Below are positions 44,886-53,492 of a DNA stretch of 64,000 nucleotides, piece after piece (the stretch's first letter is position 1; each line of letters opens with the position of its first letter). The DNA lies in NCBI GenBank assembly GCA_017529875.1, contig JAFXNC010000006.1:1-64000 (forward strand), in the 5' to 3' direction. Under the pieces are notes generated by a model that was given only the letters and a program-made list of their open reading frames with translations, was not told the origin of the DNA and did not search any database. A program made the position numbers and the translations under genes. Origin of the DNA: Ruminococcus sp. (GTDB taxonomy: Bacteria > Bacillota > Clostridia > Oscillospirales > Ruminococcaceae).

Positions 44886-46238
44886 ATGGCACTTAAGAAT
44901 GAGTATCTCAAGAGCGTGCTCGCACAGGTTGAGAAGCGCAACCCCGGCGAGCCTGAGTTCCTCCAGACCGTAAACGAGGTCTTCCAGAGCATCGAACCTG
45001 TTATCGAAAAGAGACCCGATCTCGTAGCGGCAGGCGTTGTTGACAGAATGGTTGAGCCCGAAAGACAGATCGTTTTCCGTGTTCCCTGGGTAGATGACAA
45101 CGGTAAGGTTCAGGTGAACCGCGGCTTCAGAGTTGAGTTCAACTCCGCTATCGGACCCTACAAGGGCGGTTTGAGATTCGCTCCTAACGTATATATGGGC
45201 ATCATCAAGTTCCTCGGCTTCGAGCAGACCTTCAAGAACAGCCTTACCTCCCTTCCTATGGGCGGCGGCAAGGGCGGTTCCGACTTTGACCCCCAGGGCA
45301 AGTCTGACGCTGAGGTTATGCGTTTCTGCCAGAGCTTCATGACCGAGCTCTGCAAGCACATCGGCCCCAACACTGACGTTCCCGCCGGTGATATCGGCGT
45401 AGGCGGCAGAGAGATCGGCTACCTCTTCGGCCAGTACAAGAGGATCAGAAACGAGTTCACAGGCGTTCTTACCGGTAAGGGCATGACCTACGGCGGTTCT
45501 CTCATCCGTCCCGAGGCTACCGGTTACGGCGCTGTATACTACACTGTAAATATGCTGGACTATTTCAAGGACAGCATCAAGGGCAAGACCTTCGCTATCT
45601 CCGGTTTCGGCAACGTTGCCTGGGGTACTGTTAAGAAGGTCAACGAGCTGGGCGGCAAGGTCGTAACGATCTCCGGTCCTGACGGCTACATCTACGATCC
45701 CGACGGTATCTCCACCGACGAGAAGGTAGACTATATGCTCGAAATGAGAGCTTCCTGCCGCAACCGCGTTCAGGACTATGCTGACAAGTTCGGCGTAGAG
45801 TTCTTCCCCGGCCAGAAGCCCTGGGGCGTTAAGGCTGACATCATCATGCCCTGCGCTACTCAGAACGAGGTCAACATGGACGAGGCTAAGAAGATCGTTG
45901 CCAACGGCGTTAAGTACTATGTTGAGGTCTCCAATATGCCTACCACCAACGAGGCTATCGAGTACCTCAAGGAGAACGGCGTTATCGTTGCTCCCTCCAA
46001 GGCTGTTAACGCAGGCGGCGTAGCAGTTTCCGGTCTCGAGATGAGCCAGAACTCCATGAGATACAACTGGACCGCTGAGGAAGTTGACGAGAAGCTCAAG
46101 GGCATCATGGCCAACATCTTCTCCGCTTCTATCAAGGCTGCCAACGAGTATGGCCTCGGCGACGACCTCGTTGCAGGCGCCAACATCGCCGGCTTCATCA
46201 AGGTTGCTGATGCAATGAAGGAGCAGGGCGTAGTCTGA
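44886..46238 (+). CDS. gdhA: NADP-type glutamate dehydrogenase
   Basis: The 450-residue hexameric-type enzyme makes glutamate from 2-oxoglutarate and ammonia, the main ammonia-assimilating route of many ruminococci. It shows KGGLRFAPNV, LPMGGGKGGSDFDP with the catalytic Lys region (about 120-133), PAGDIGVGGREIGYLFGQYK in outline, and the Rossmann motif SGFGNVAWG (about 239-247). The Ser or Lys after the nucleotide motif could support NADP, but this is not certain from sequence. Codon use is strongly biased toward C/T-ending codons, consistent with high expression. Confidence 0.96.
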   Translation: MALKNEYLKSVLAQVEKRNPGEPEFLQTVNEVFQSIEPVIEKRPDLVAAGVVDRMVEPERQIVFRVPWVDDNGKVQVNRGFRVEFNSAIGPYKGGLRFAPNVYMGIIKFLGFEQTFKNSLTSLPMGGGKGGSDFDPQGKSDAEVMRFCQSFMTELCKHIGPNTDVPAGDIGVGGREIGYLFGQYKRIRNEFTGVLTGKGMTYGGSLIRPEATGYGAVYYTVNMLDYFKDSIKGKTFAISGFGNVAWGTVKKVNELGGKVVTISGPDGYIYDPDGISTDEKVDYMLEMRASCRNRVQDYADKFGVEFFPGQKPWGVKADIIMPCATQNEVNMDEAKKIVANGVKYYVEVSNMPTTNEAIEYLKENGVIVAPSKAVNAGGVAVSGLEMSQNSMRYNWTAEEVDEKLKGIMANIFSASIKAANEYGLGDDLVAGANIAGFIKVADAMKEQGVV

Positions 46239-46281
46239 TCCGCTTTCTACGATCATAACACGATCTCATACAAATACAGGC

Positions 46282-46318
46282 GCGGCTCCCGGGTATCCGG
46301 GGGCTGCGTTTGTTTATA
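46282..46318 (+). terminator. Terminator of gdhA
   Basis: GCGGCTCCCGG pairs with CCGGGGGCTGC (with G-T pairs) across GTAT and is followed by GTTTGTTTAT. Confidence 0.7.
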
Positions 46319-46324
46319 GATACG

Positions 46325-46362
46325 GAAACAAAAAACACCCGCCCGGATACACCGGACGGGTG
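46325..46362 (-). terminator. Terminator of purA
   Basis: CACCCG-C-CCGG pairs with CCGG-A-CGGGTG across ATACA. Read leftward it is followed by TTTTTTGTTTCC. Confidence 0.85.
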
Positions 46363-46374
46363 ACTGTGTTTAAC

Positions 46375-47667
46375 TTACTTGCTCAGGGGGCTCTTTCTGT
46401 AAATGATATCCTCGCGCTTGGGGCCGTTGGATACCATTGTGATGGGGAAACCGATGTGCTGCTCAACGAAGTCAATGTACTTCTTGCAGTTCTCCGGCAG
46501 GTCTTCATAGTTCTTGATGCCGCGGATATCGCACTTCCAGCCGTCAAGTACCTCGATGACCGGCTTGCATTTTTCAAGCACCTGAGTAGTGGGGAAGTCC
46601 TCGATAGCCTTGCCCTCGTACTCATAGCCTACGCATACCGGGATCTTGTCCAGATAGCCCAGTACGTCGAGAACGGTGAAAGCCACATCGGTAGTACCCT
46701 GGATGCGGCAGCCGTACTTGGTGGCTACGCAGTCGAACCAGCCCATACGCCTGGGACGGCCTGTGGTAGCGCCGAACTCTCCGCCGTCGCCGCCGCGTCT
46801 TCTCAGCTCGTCAGCCTCGTCTCCGAAGATCTCGGAAACAAATGCGCCTGCGCCCACCGCCGAGGAGTAAGCCTTAACAACGGTGACGATCTGCTTGATC
46901 TCGTAGGGAGGCAGTCCTGCACCGATAGCGCCGTAGGCAGCCAGGGTCGAGGAAGATGTTACCATAGGATAGATGCCGTGGTCGGGGTCTTTGAGAGAAC
47001 CCAGCTGACCCTCCAGCAGGATGTTCTTTCCCTCCTTGATGGACTTCCACAGGAAAGCCGATACATCGCATACATAAGGAGCCAGCATCTCGCGGTACTC
47101 CATAAGGGTCTTGAACAGCTCGTCAGCGTCTATCGCGGGCTTGTGATAGAGATGCTCCAGCAGGATGTTCTTTGTCTCAAGCACGCGGGCGATCTTGGTC
47201 TTGAGGGTGTCCTCGTGGAACAGCTCCTGTACCTGGAAACCGATCTTGGCGTACTTGTCGGAATAGAAAGGCGCAATGCCCGACTTGGTGGAGCCGAAGC
47301 TTGCCTTGCCGAGGCGCTCCTCCTCATACTGGTCGAAAAGAATATGATAAGGCATAACGATCTGTGCGCGGTCGGAAATAAGTATCTTGGGCATAGGAAC
47401 GCCCTTCGAGGTAACGTCGTTCACCTCTTTGAAGAACTTGGGAACGTCCAGCGCAACACCGTTGCCGATAATGCTTGTGGTATGGTCATAGAAAACGCCT
47501 GAGGGGAGAGTGTGCAGTGCGAATTTGCCGTAGTGGTTTACGATAGTGTGCCCTGCGTTGGCGCCGCCCTGAAAACGGATAACGATATCGGATTCCTGAG
47601 CAAGCATATCTGTGATCTTGCCCTTGCCCTCATCGCCCCAGTTGGCGCCTACAATAGCTCTTACCAT
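46375..47667 (-). CDS. purA: Adenylosuccinate synthetase
   Basis: The 430-residue enzyme joins IMP and aspartate with GTP, the first committed step to AMP. It starts MVRAIVGANWGDEGKGKITD (P-loop with the catalytic Asp), and shows GGANAGHTIV with the catalytic His, and FGATTGRPRRMGWFD. An in-frame ATG 81 bases upstream opens the longer frame, but AAGGAGG is 8 bases before ATG 47667 and the family begins there. Monocistronic, with a leader of about 90 nt. Confidence 0.97.
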   Translation of the reverse strand: MVRAIVGANWGDEGKGKITDMLAQESDIVIRFQGGANAGHTIVNHYGKFALHTLPSGVFYDHTTSIIGNGVALDVPKFFKEVNDVTSKGVPMPKILISDRAQIVMPYHILFDQYEEERLGKASFGSTKSGIAPFYSDKYAKIGFQVQELFHEDTLKTKIARVLETKNILLEHLYHKPAIDADELFKTLMEYREMLAPYVCDVSAFLWKSIKEGKNILLEGQLGSLKDPDHGIYPMVTSSSTLAAYGAIGAGLPPYEIKQIVTVVKAYSSAVGAGAFVSEIFGDEADELRRRGGDGGEFGATTGRPRRMGWFDCVATKYGCRIQGTTDVAFTVLDVLGYLDKIPVCVGYEYEGKAIEDFPTTQVLEKCKPVIEVLDGWKCDIRGIKNYEDLPENCKKYIDFVEQHIGFPITMVSNGPKREDIIYRKSPLSK

Positions 47668-47757
47668 TAGTTTTTCCTCCTTGCAGTATAATGCTGCGTC
47701 CGGTGATACACACCGTGTGCTGCCCGCATCTCTCTGATGCGTAAACAAACAACACCA
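47668..47757 (-). other. Structured 5' leader of purA
   Basis: Between the promoter and the start codon the leader contains a perfect hairpin CGCATC/GATGCG (47725-47741) and further complementary stretches (GGTGTG/CACACC, GCAG/CTGC). It did not match a purine, PRPP or other riboswitch class that I know. Confidence 0.4.
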
Positions 47758-47763
47758 TTCTGT

Positions 47764-47792
47764 ATTATATCACAGCAGTTTACTTTTGTAAA
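47764..47792 (-). promoter_or_regulatory. Promoter of purA
   Basis: On the minus strand TTTACA (47787-47792), a 17-base spacer ending TGTGA, and TATAAT (47764-47769), an extended -10 promoter. Confidence 0.85.
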
Positions 47793-47842
47793 GAGGTAAA
47801 GAAAAATGTTTACAAAATCCCTGCCCGCTGCCTTATCAGAAC

Positions 47843-47872
47843 AGAAAAACTCCCCGGACAGCTGCCGGGGAG
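47843..47872 (-). terminator. Terminator of the GH3 gene
   Basis: CTCCCCGG pairs with CCGGGGAG (47850-47872). Read leftward it is followed by TTTTTCTG. Confidence 0.85.
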
Positions 47873-47882
47873 CCTTTTGTCA

Positions 47883-50141
47883 TTACTTCTCCATCATCTC
47901 ATTGATCTTGTCGATAAGCTCCTGCATATACTCCCGTGTCAGAACAGGTATATCCGAGAAGCTCACCATCGCCCGCAGGGGCAGCTCGGCGGTCATGGCC
48001 TCGCTGAGACGGCGCATTTCCTCGTCGTCATCGTCAAAGCCGCCGGTGACCTGGGTCTTCCTCATCAGATCCTCTAACACCGCTCTCCCCTCGGGAAACT
48101 GGCTGATGTCGCCTAAGTTGCTGTTGAGGTCGAACTTCACCGGCAGGCGCTTGTCGGTGTTCACATACACCGTGTCAGAGAGCCTGATATCCCTCGACGA
48201 TGCCCCGATAAGTATGTCATAAGCTCCGTACTCCACGAACCAGTCCTCGATAGAGGGCTCATAGTACGCAAATGCACGGCTGTCAAGAATAAATACCACC
48301 TTCTTGCTCTCGCCGGGTTTGAGTGAAACTTTTTCAAAGCCCTTGAGCTCCTTGACAGGCCTGATGACCGAGCTCTCCCTGTCGGAAACGTAGAGCTGAA
48401 CAGTCTCCTTGCCCTCCACCTTGCCTGTGTTGGTTACGGTGACTTCAACTTTCAGGGTCTTGTCGTCGTTGATCTCGGTGTGTGAGAGCCTCAGATCAGA
48501 GTACTCGAAGGTGGTGTAGCTCAGACCGTACCCGAAGGGATAAAGGGGCTCCATCTCCTTCATATCATAGTAGCGGTAGCCCACGAACAGCCCCTCTTGA
48601 TATTTGACTATATCCCCCTCGCCCGGGAAGTTCAGATAGGACGGGTTGTCAGAGAGTTTCTTCGGGAAGGTCTCCGCCAGCTTTCCGCTGGGGTTCACCT
48701 TGCCGTAAAGTACGTCGCAGACCGCTCCGCCGGAGCCCTCTCCGCAGAGATAGGCCTCAACGATACCGCTGACCTTGTCCGCAAAGGGTATCTCGACGGG
48801 CGAACCGTTATGCAGTACCACTACAACGTTCTTGTTGACCTTGATGATCTCGTCGATGAGCTTCAGCTGACACTCGGGCATACGCATATGCCTTCTGTCA
48901 TAGCCCTCCGACTCAAAGGAATCCGGCAGGCCCGCGAATATTACTGCGACCTCGGCAGCCTTTGCAGTCTCCACAGCCTCCGCAAGCAGAGCCTCGTCGG
49001 TCTTGTCCTCGTCAGTGATATAGCCCTGTGCATAGGTGACCTCGGCGTATTCCTTCACGCAGTCCACCGCTGCGTCGATGTTCTTGGTATTGATGTGTGA
49101 GCTGCCGCCGCCCTGGAACCTGGGCTCCTTGGCAAACAGCCCAATGAAAGCCGTCTTGCGCTTCTTGTCGAGCGGCAGGATGCTGCCCTCGTTTTTCAGC
49201 AGGACTATGCACTCGGCCGCCAGTTTCCTTGCGAGTCTATGATCTTTATCCTTATCCCATTCAACGTCGGGATCAGCTCCCTCGGCAGCCTTGTCCACCA
49301 GCTCCAACACTCTCCGGACACACTTGTCAAGCTCAGCCATTGACAGCTCGCCGCTCTCGACAGCCTCCACGATACGCTTGTCGTTCTTGCCGTGGCTGGA
49401 GGGCATTTCAAGATCGAGACCCGCTCTGACGCCCTCAACTCTGTCATCCACAGCGCCCCAGTCGCTCATGACCAGCCCCTCGAAGCCCCATTCGTCCCGG
49501 AGCACGTCGGTGAGCAGCCACTTGTTCTGCGAGGAATGAACGCCGTTGATCCTGTTATAAGAGCACATCACAGTCCAGGGCTTTGCGTCCTTGATGACTG
49601 TCTCAAAGCCCGCAAGATATATCTCTCTGAGGGCTCGCTCGTCTATTTCAGCCGACACCGAGAAACGCCTTGTTTCCTGGTTATTTGCAGCGAAATGTTT
49701 AAGGCTGGTGCCTACGCCCATGCTCTGCACGCCCTTGACCAGTGAGGATGCCATCTGTCCCGCAAGGAAAGGATCCTCCGAGAAGTACTCGAAGTTGCGC
49801 CCGCAGAGAGGGGAGCGCTTGATGTTGCAGCCCGGCCCGAGAAGTACAGCCAGTTCCTCGTGCTTGCACTCGTTGCCGAGCGCCTTTCCGAGAGTTTCCA
49901 GCAGCTTTCTGTCAAAGGAGCAGGCGGTGGCGCAGGCGGTAGGAAAGCAGACCGCCTCGATAGCCTGATTGGGATTCTCGGCAAGGTCTATGTTCTTTCT
50001 CAGTCCGTGAGGGCCGTCCGAGACCATTACTGCCGGGATGTCCAGCCGCTCTACGGTCTTGGTGTGCCAGAAATCACTTCCCGAACAGAGAGAAGCCTTT
50101 TCCTCCAATGTCAGTTCTGCCAGTATCTTGTCAATATTCAT
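47883..50141 (-). CDS. GH3 beta-glucosidase-type glycoside hydrolase
   Basis: The 752-residue enzyme has the GH3 order: TIM-barrel domain (about 1-290) starting LTLEEKASLCSG and SDGPHGLRK, the nucleophile Asp 227 in VMSDWGAVDDR, the alpha/beta sandwich (about 300-530, with FAGLPDSFESEGYDRRHM in outline), and a C-terminal fibronectin-III-like domain (about 560-700) holding GYGLSYTTFEYSD. There is no signal peptide, so it cleaves imported beta-glucosides (cellodextrins) or related xylosides in the cytoplasm. It complements the cytoplasmic GH31 enzyme. AAGGAGG precedes the ATG. Confidence 0.94.
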   Translation of the reverse strand: MNIDKILAELTLEEKASLCSGSDFWHTKTVERLDIPAVMVSDGPHGLRKNIDLAENPNQAIEAVCFPTACATACSFDRKLLETLGKALGNECKHEELAVLLGPGCNIKRSPLCGRNFEYFSEDPFLAGQMASSLVKGVQSMGVGTSLKHFAANNQETRRFSVSAEIDERALREIYLAGFETVIKDAKPWTVMCSYNRINGVHSSQNKWLLTDVLRDEWGFEGLVMSDWGAVDDRVEGVRAGLDLEMPSSHGKNDKRIVEAVESGELSMAELDKCVRRVLELVDKAAEGADPDVEWDKDKDHRLARKLAAECIVLLKNEGSILPLDKKRKTAFIGLFAKEPRFQGGGSSHINTKNIDAAVDCVKEYAEVTYAQGYITDEDKTDEALLAEAVETAKAAEVAVIFAGLPDSFESEGYDRRHMRMPECQLKLIDEIIKVNKNVVVVLHNGSPVEIPFADKVSGIVEAYLCGEGSGGAVCDVLYGKVNPSGKLAETFPKKLSDNPSYLNFPGEGDIVKYQEGLFVGYRYYDMKEMEPLYPFGYGLSYTTFEYSDLRLSHTEINDDKTLKVEVTVTNTGKVEGKETVQLYVSDRESSVIRPVKELKGFEKVSLKPGESKKVVFILDSRAFAYYEPSIEDWFVEYGAYDILIGASSRDIRLSDTVYVNTDKRLPVKFDLNSNLGDISQFPEGRAVLEDLMRKTQVTGGFDDDDEEMRRLSEAMTAELPLRAMVSFSDIPVLTREYMQELIDKINEMMEK

Positions 50142-50180
50142 ATATTTTGAACCTCCTTACGGAAAATTTCGTGTATATTC

Positions 50181-50204
50181 ATTATAGCATAAGTTTCCGG
50201 GAAA
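50181..50204 (-). promoter_or_regulatory. Promoter region of the GH3 gene with a small palindrome
   Basis: On the minus strand the extended -10 TGCTATAAT covers 50181-50189. TTTCC-G-GGAAA (50194-50204) is a small inverted repeat between the -10 and the poor -35 position, a place where a repressor or activator could act. Confidence 0.5.
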
Positions 50205-50267
50205 TGCTATACTTTTTTTGAAATTTTAAAATTTTTCTTTGATCGGCGACAAATATCCGAAAAAGGC

Positions 50268-50296
50268 TTGAAATCTCAGGCAGCCTGTGATATAAT
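50268..50296 (+). promoter_or_regulatory. Promoter of the CapA-like gene
   Basis: TTGAAA (50268-50273), a 17-base spacer ending TGTGA, and TATAAT (50291-50296). Confidence 0.85.
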
Positions 50297-50350
50297 ATAG
50301 TATTGTCAGTATATAATGACTGTGTCTGAAAGAACGAAAGGAAATGTAGA

Positions 50351-51715
50351 ATGAGAAAAAACATCAAAAGCAGGCTGTCTGTTTTAGCTGCGGCGGCTTC
50401 GGTAACTCTGCTGTTTGCCTCCTGCGGTACTCCTATCGTAGATAACGACAAGATCGGCGCCGATGACCGTTCTCTGCTCAGCAGGATAGATAACAGCTCC
50501 GCCGAGCCCGAGACGTCACTGTCCGATGATCCTGCCTCAGTCCCCGACGAGAGCGTCACAGACGAGTCTCAGCCCGAGGATCCTCAGCCCGAGAGCACTC
50601 CCGACGACGATTCCCAGCCCTCCAAAAAGGACAAGGATGAGCCCTCCGAGGGAACGACAGTTGTTCACCTCTGCTGTGCCGGAGACAACCTGATCCACGA
50701 TAATATCTATGTAGATGCCCGCAACGACGACGGCACCTACGATTTCGCCAAGTGCTACGCCCCCTGCAAGAAGCTCATCGAAGGCACCGACGTTGCTATC
50801 CTCAACCAGGAGACCCTGGTAAACGATGCATTCGAGCCCTCCACCTTCCCGCTGTTCTCCACCCCCACCGAGGTGGGCGATGCGGTTGTGGATTTCGGCT
50901 TCAACGTCATCTCCATGAGCAATAACCACGTTCTCGACAAGGGCTCCGCCGGACTTATAAGCTCACTTGATTACTGGGACACCAAGGATGTTGTACACTA
51001 CGGCGCCTACCGCGACGAGGCCGACTCCGAGAATATCCGCACTCTTGAGGTCAACGGCATCACCTTTGCATTCCTGGGCTATATGCAGCACACCAACGGC
51101 ATCTTCCTTGGCGACGGTGAACCCGGCAAGGTGGTTTACCTCGAAGAAGAAGACGTCATGGAGCGTCAGATCAGAAAAGCCGACGAGATCGCCGATGTGG
51201 TGGTAGTCTCCTGCCACTACGGCACCGAGATCATGAACGAGATCAACGCTCAGCAGGTTACTCTCACACCCAAGCTCGTCGAGTGGGGTGCCGACCTTAT
51301 CATAGGCACTCAGGCGCACGCCCTCTCCACCTGCACCTACCTTGACAAGCCCGACGGCGGACGCGCTTTCGTTTACTACGGCCTGGGCAACTTCCTCAAC
51401 ACCATGTACGACGCCGACAACGACGACGGACACTACGGCAAGTCCCTTGTGGGTATCTTCGGCAAAATGGATGTGGTCAAGGACTACGCCACAAAAGAGA
51501 TCACTTTTGAAAATGTCAAGGCTATCCCTGTGATCTCCCACTATGAGGGCGAGACCTGGGAATCCATGTGGTACAACTGCCGCGTATATCCCTACGGCGA
51601 CTACACCGACGATCTCCTTGCCAAGCACATGATGCACTGGCGCAGCGGCGTCGGCAGGAAGGATTTCGAGAGATATATCTCCTACATCCCCGACGAATTC
51701 CTGGCATACGAATAA
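50351..51715 (+). CDS. CapA-family lipoprotein (poly-gamma-glutamate synthesis-like metallophosphatase fold)
   Basis: The 454-residue precursor has a lipoprotein signal peptide with lipobox LFASC (Cys 25), a low-complexity linker rich in Asp, Glu, Pro and Ser (about 40-100), and a CapA domain (about 105-420). The domain shows CCAGDNLIHD, LNQETLVND, MSNNHVLDKG, VVVVSCHYGTE, LIIGTQAHALS and YYGLGNF, the calcineurin-like metal-site motifs of the PGA_cap family. CapA takes part in poly-gamma-glutamate capsule export in Bacillus, but many homologs stand alone, as here, without capB or capC. The substrate is not known. Cotranscription with neighbours is unlikely. Confidence 0.9.
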   Translation: MRKNIKSRLSVLAAAASVTLLFASCGTPIVDNDKIGADDRSLLSRIDNSSAEPETSLSDDPASVPDESVTDESQPEDPQPESTPDDDSQPSKKDKDEPSEGTTVVHLCCAGDNLIHDNIYVDARNDDGTYDFAKCYAPCKKLIEGTDVAILNQETLVNDAFEPSTFPLFSTPTEVGDAVVDFGFNVISMSNNHVLDKGSAGLISSLDYWDTKDVVHYGAYRDEADSENIRTLEVNGITFAFLGYMQHTNGIFLGDGEPGKVVYLEEEDVMERQIRKADEIADVVVVSCHYGTEIMNEINAQQVTLTPKLVEWGADLIIGTQAHALSTCTYLDKPDGGRAFVYYGLGNFLNTMYDADNDDGHYGKSLVGIFGKMDVVKDYATKEITFENVKAIPVISHYEGETWESMWYNCRVYPYGDYTDDLLAKHMMHWRSGVGRKDFERYISYIPDEFLAYE

Positions 51716-51721
51716 ACCAAA

Positions 51722-51757
51722 AAGGCAAACGGCTCAACGAACCGTTTGCCTTGTTTT
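51722..51757. terminator. Bidirectional terminator
   Basis: AAGGCAAACGG pairs with CCGTTTGCCTT (11 bp) across CTCAACGAA. It is followed by GTTTTTTA on the right and by TTTTTGG on the left strand, serving both the capA-like gene and the leftward ABC operon. Confidence 0.9.
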
Positions 51758-52516
51758 TTACAGCACCTCTGTGTGCTTATCAAGCTTGAAGTACAGATAC
51801 AGGAATATCCCCAGGCTTATGGCTCCGTGATATCCGCTTATAAAAGTCTCATACCCTGTCTCTGCCGAGACCAGCTTAAGCCCGCTGAACAGTGCCATCA
51901 GCGAGGTCTCCGGCAGCGCCGATACAAAGAATATCAGCATCAGTATACCGAAAGCCCGCAGCACCCTGGGGCCGCTGGATTTCGAGGCTATTGTCAGCGC
52001 CAGCATCATCGTGAACTGAAAGTACATCAGGCTCGACAGATACGACAGTGTCCCGGCAACTCCCAGCTGACTGGTAAAAAAGTCCTTGATGCCCTTTATC
52101 ATCGCTGAAAGCGAGCCGTCGGCCCCCACAGCCGCGGGAACGGCCGAGAGCAGCAGTATCATGCCTATGGTAACGGCGATCCACAGCAGTGAGTTCACCA
52201 CCACGCAGCACATCAAAGTGCTTGCCTTGACAGGCAGCGTCCGCATGAGATAGGCCTTGTCCGAGAACAGATTGTCGTAGTAGCGTTTTATGGAGTAGAT
52301 GCAGCCTATCACCGGTATGCCGAACAGCGAGAACAGCAGCATCGGGAACAGCGTTATCAGCAGCAGGAACCCCAGTACATTCCCCGAGTGGATTATCTGT
52401 ATAGACCCGTCGAGCAGCACCGCTAAAAACAGCCATGAAAAAGCAAAGCATAGTATCAGCGGAACCATGATCCTGGCAAAGGCCTTTGTTTCGTATTTCA
52501 GGCAGACTCCTAACAT
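51758..52516 (-). CDS. ABC transporter permease (ABC-2 type)
   Basis: The 252-residue protein has about six membrane helices (near 14-36, 46-70, 100-125, 155-178, 185-205 and 220-240) and no soluble domain. It is the last gene of the leftward operon and overlaps the ATPase gene by 7 bp, so the two form one exporter or membrane-modifying transporter. The substrate is unknown. Its level of conservation is low, which is normal for ABC-2 permeases. Confidence 0.82.
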   Translation of the reverse strand: MLGVCLKYETKAFARIMVPLILCFAFSWLFLAVLLDGSIQIIHSGNVLGFLLLITLFPMLLFSLFGIPVIGCIYSIKRYYDNLFSDKAYLMRTLPVKASTLMCCVVVNSLLWIAVTIGMILLLSAVPAAVGADGSLSAMIKGIKDFFTSQLGVAGTLSYLSSLMYFQFTMMLALTIASKSSGPRVLRAFGILMLIFFVSALPETSLMALFSGLKLVSAETGYETFISGYHGAISLGIFLYLYFKLDKHTEVL

Positions 52517-53211
52517 TGGTACACCTCCCTGAAAAGCATATCTATGCTCTTGCCCGCCTCGGCGCGTATGCCCGCCGCCGGGCCGTAAAGCCTTATGGTG
52601 CCGTTCTGCATCATAAGCACATCGTCGAGCACCGGCTCCACATCGGCTATAAGGTGGGTCGAGATCAGCACTGTCGAGCCCTCCTTGTAGTTCTGTATCA
52701 CCGTCCGCAGTATGTAATCACGCGCCGCAGGATCCACTGCCGCTATGGGCTCGTCCAGCAAATACAGGTCAGCCTGCCTGCTCATGACCAGCGACAGCTG
52801 TACCTTCTCTCTTGTGCCCTTGGACATGGTGCGGAACCGCTTTGACAGGTCTATCCCCAGCCGCGACAGCATCTCTATGGCCTTCTGCTGGTCGAAGTCC
52901 TCGTAGAAGTCCGAGAACATTTTTAACAGCTCCCGCGCACGCATATTCCCCGGCAGGTAATCCCGGTCAGGCAGATAGCTGACCCGCTTTTTCGTCTCGA
53001 CGCCCACAGGCATACCGCTTACGGTCAGCACTCCGGAGGAGGGCTGCAATAAACCCGCTGCAAGCTTTATAAGCGTAGTTTTCCCGCTGCCGTTGGGACC
53101 CAGCAGCCCGACGATCTTCCCCTTGAAAATGTCTACTGTAAGCTCATTTATGGCGGGCATTGAGCCATAGAGTTTGGTCAGCCCCCGGCAGGTAAGTATC
53201 GGCTCGTTCAT
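52510..53211 (-). CDS. ABC transporter ATP-binding protein
   Basis: The 233-residue ATPase has Walker A GPNGSGKTT (about 38-46), Q-loop region VSYLPD, the signature MSKGTREKVQLS (a degenerate LSGGQ), Walker B LYLLDEPIAAVD and the H-loop STH. The signature SKG instead of SGG is seen in the YtrB-like branch of lipid- or antibiotic-linked exporters. It overlaps spoVS by 4 bp and the permease by 7 bp. Confidence 0.93.
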   Translation of the reverse strand: MNEPILTCRGLTKLYGSMPAINELTVDIFKGKIVGLLGPNGSGKTTLIKLAAGLLQPSSGVLTVSGMPVGVETKKRVSYLPDRDYLPGNMRARELLKMFSDFYEDFDQQKAIEMLSRLGIDLSKRFRTMSKGTREKVQLSLVMSRQADLYLLDEPIAAVDPAARDYILRTVIQNYKEGSTVLISTHLIADVEPVLDDVLMMQNGTIRLYGPAAGIRAEAGKSIDMLFREVYQC

Positions 53212-53468
53212 CGCTGACAGCAGATGAGCTTTATGCCGGTGCGTTCTTCGCTGTCGATGACCACCGAGGCAAAAGCCGGTACTATCACCATGTCTATTCC
53301 GTTGGTCGCAAGATAACCCCGCGCCACAGCGCAGGCCTTGACAGCCTGATTGACCGCTCCCGCGCCTACGGCCTGGACTTCCACTTCTCCGCTGCTCCTG
53401 AGTACAGCGGCAATAGCTCCAGCCACGGAATTTGGCGCCGAGCGTGATGAGACTTTGATTATCTCCAT
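53208..53468 (-). CDS. spoVS: Stage V sporulation protein S
   Basis: The 86-residue protein matches SpoVS end to end: IKVSSRSAPNSVAGAIA, VQAVGAGAVNQAVKACAVAR and VPAFASVVIDSEERTGIKL. In Bacillus it affects septation and coat formation, is non-essential and is also found in non-sporulating relatives, so it is not proof of sporulation. It follows ymdB by 24 bp, the conserved pair. Confidence 0.95.
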   Translation of the reverse strand: MEIIKVSSRSAPNSVAGAIAAVLRSSGEVEVQAVGAGAVNQAVKACAVARGYLATNGIDMVIVPAFASVVIDSEERTGIKLICCQR

Positions 53469-53492
53469 AGTTGTTTCCTCCTGACTTGTTTT

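Noticed and set aside
44781-46256. 491-codon open frame on the minus strand
   Set aside because: Opposite gdhA, which matches its family end to end. The frame is an antisense shadow created by biased codon use.
46360-47502. 380-codon open frame on the plus strand
   Set aside because: Antisense to purA and starting inside the purA terminator.
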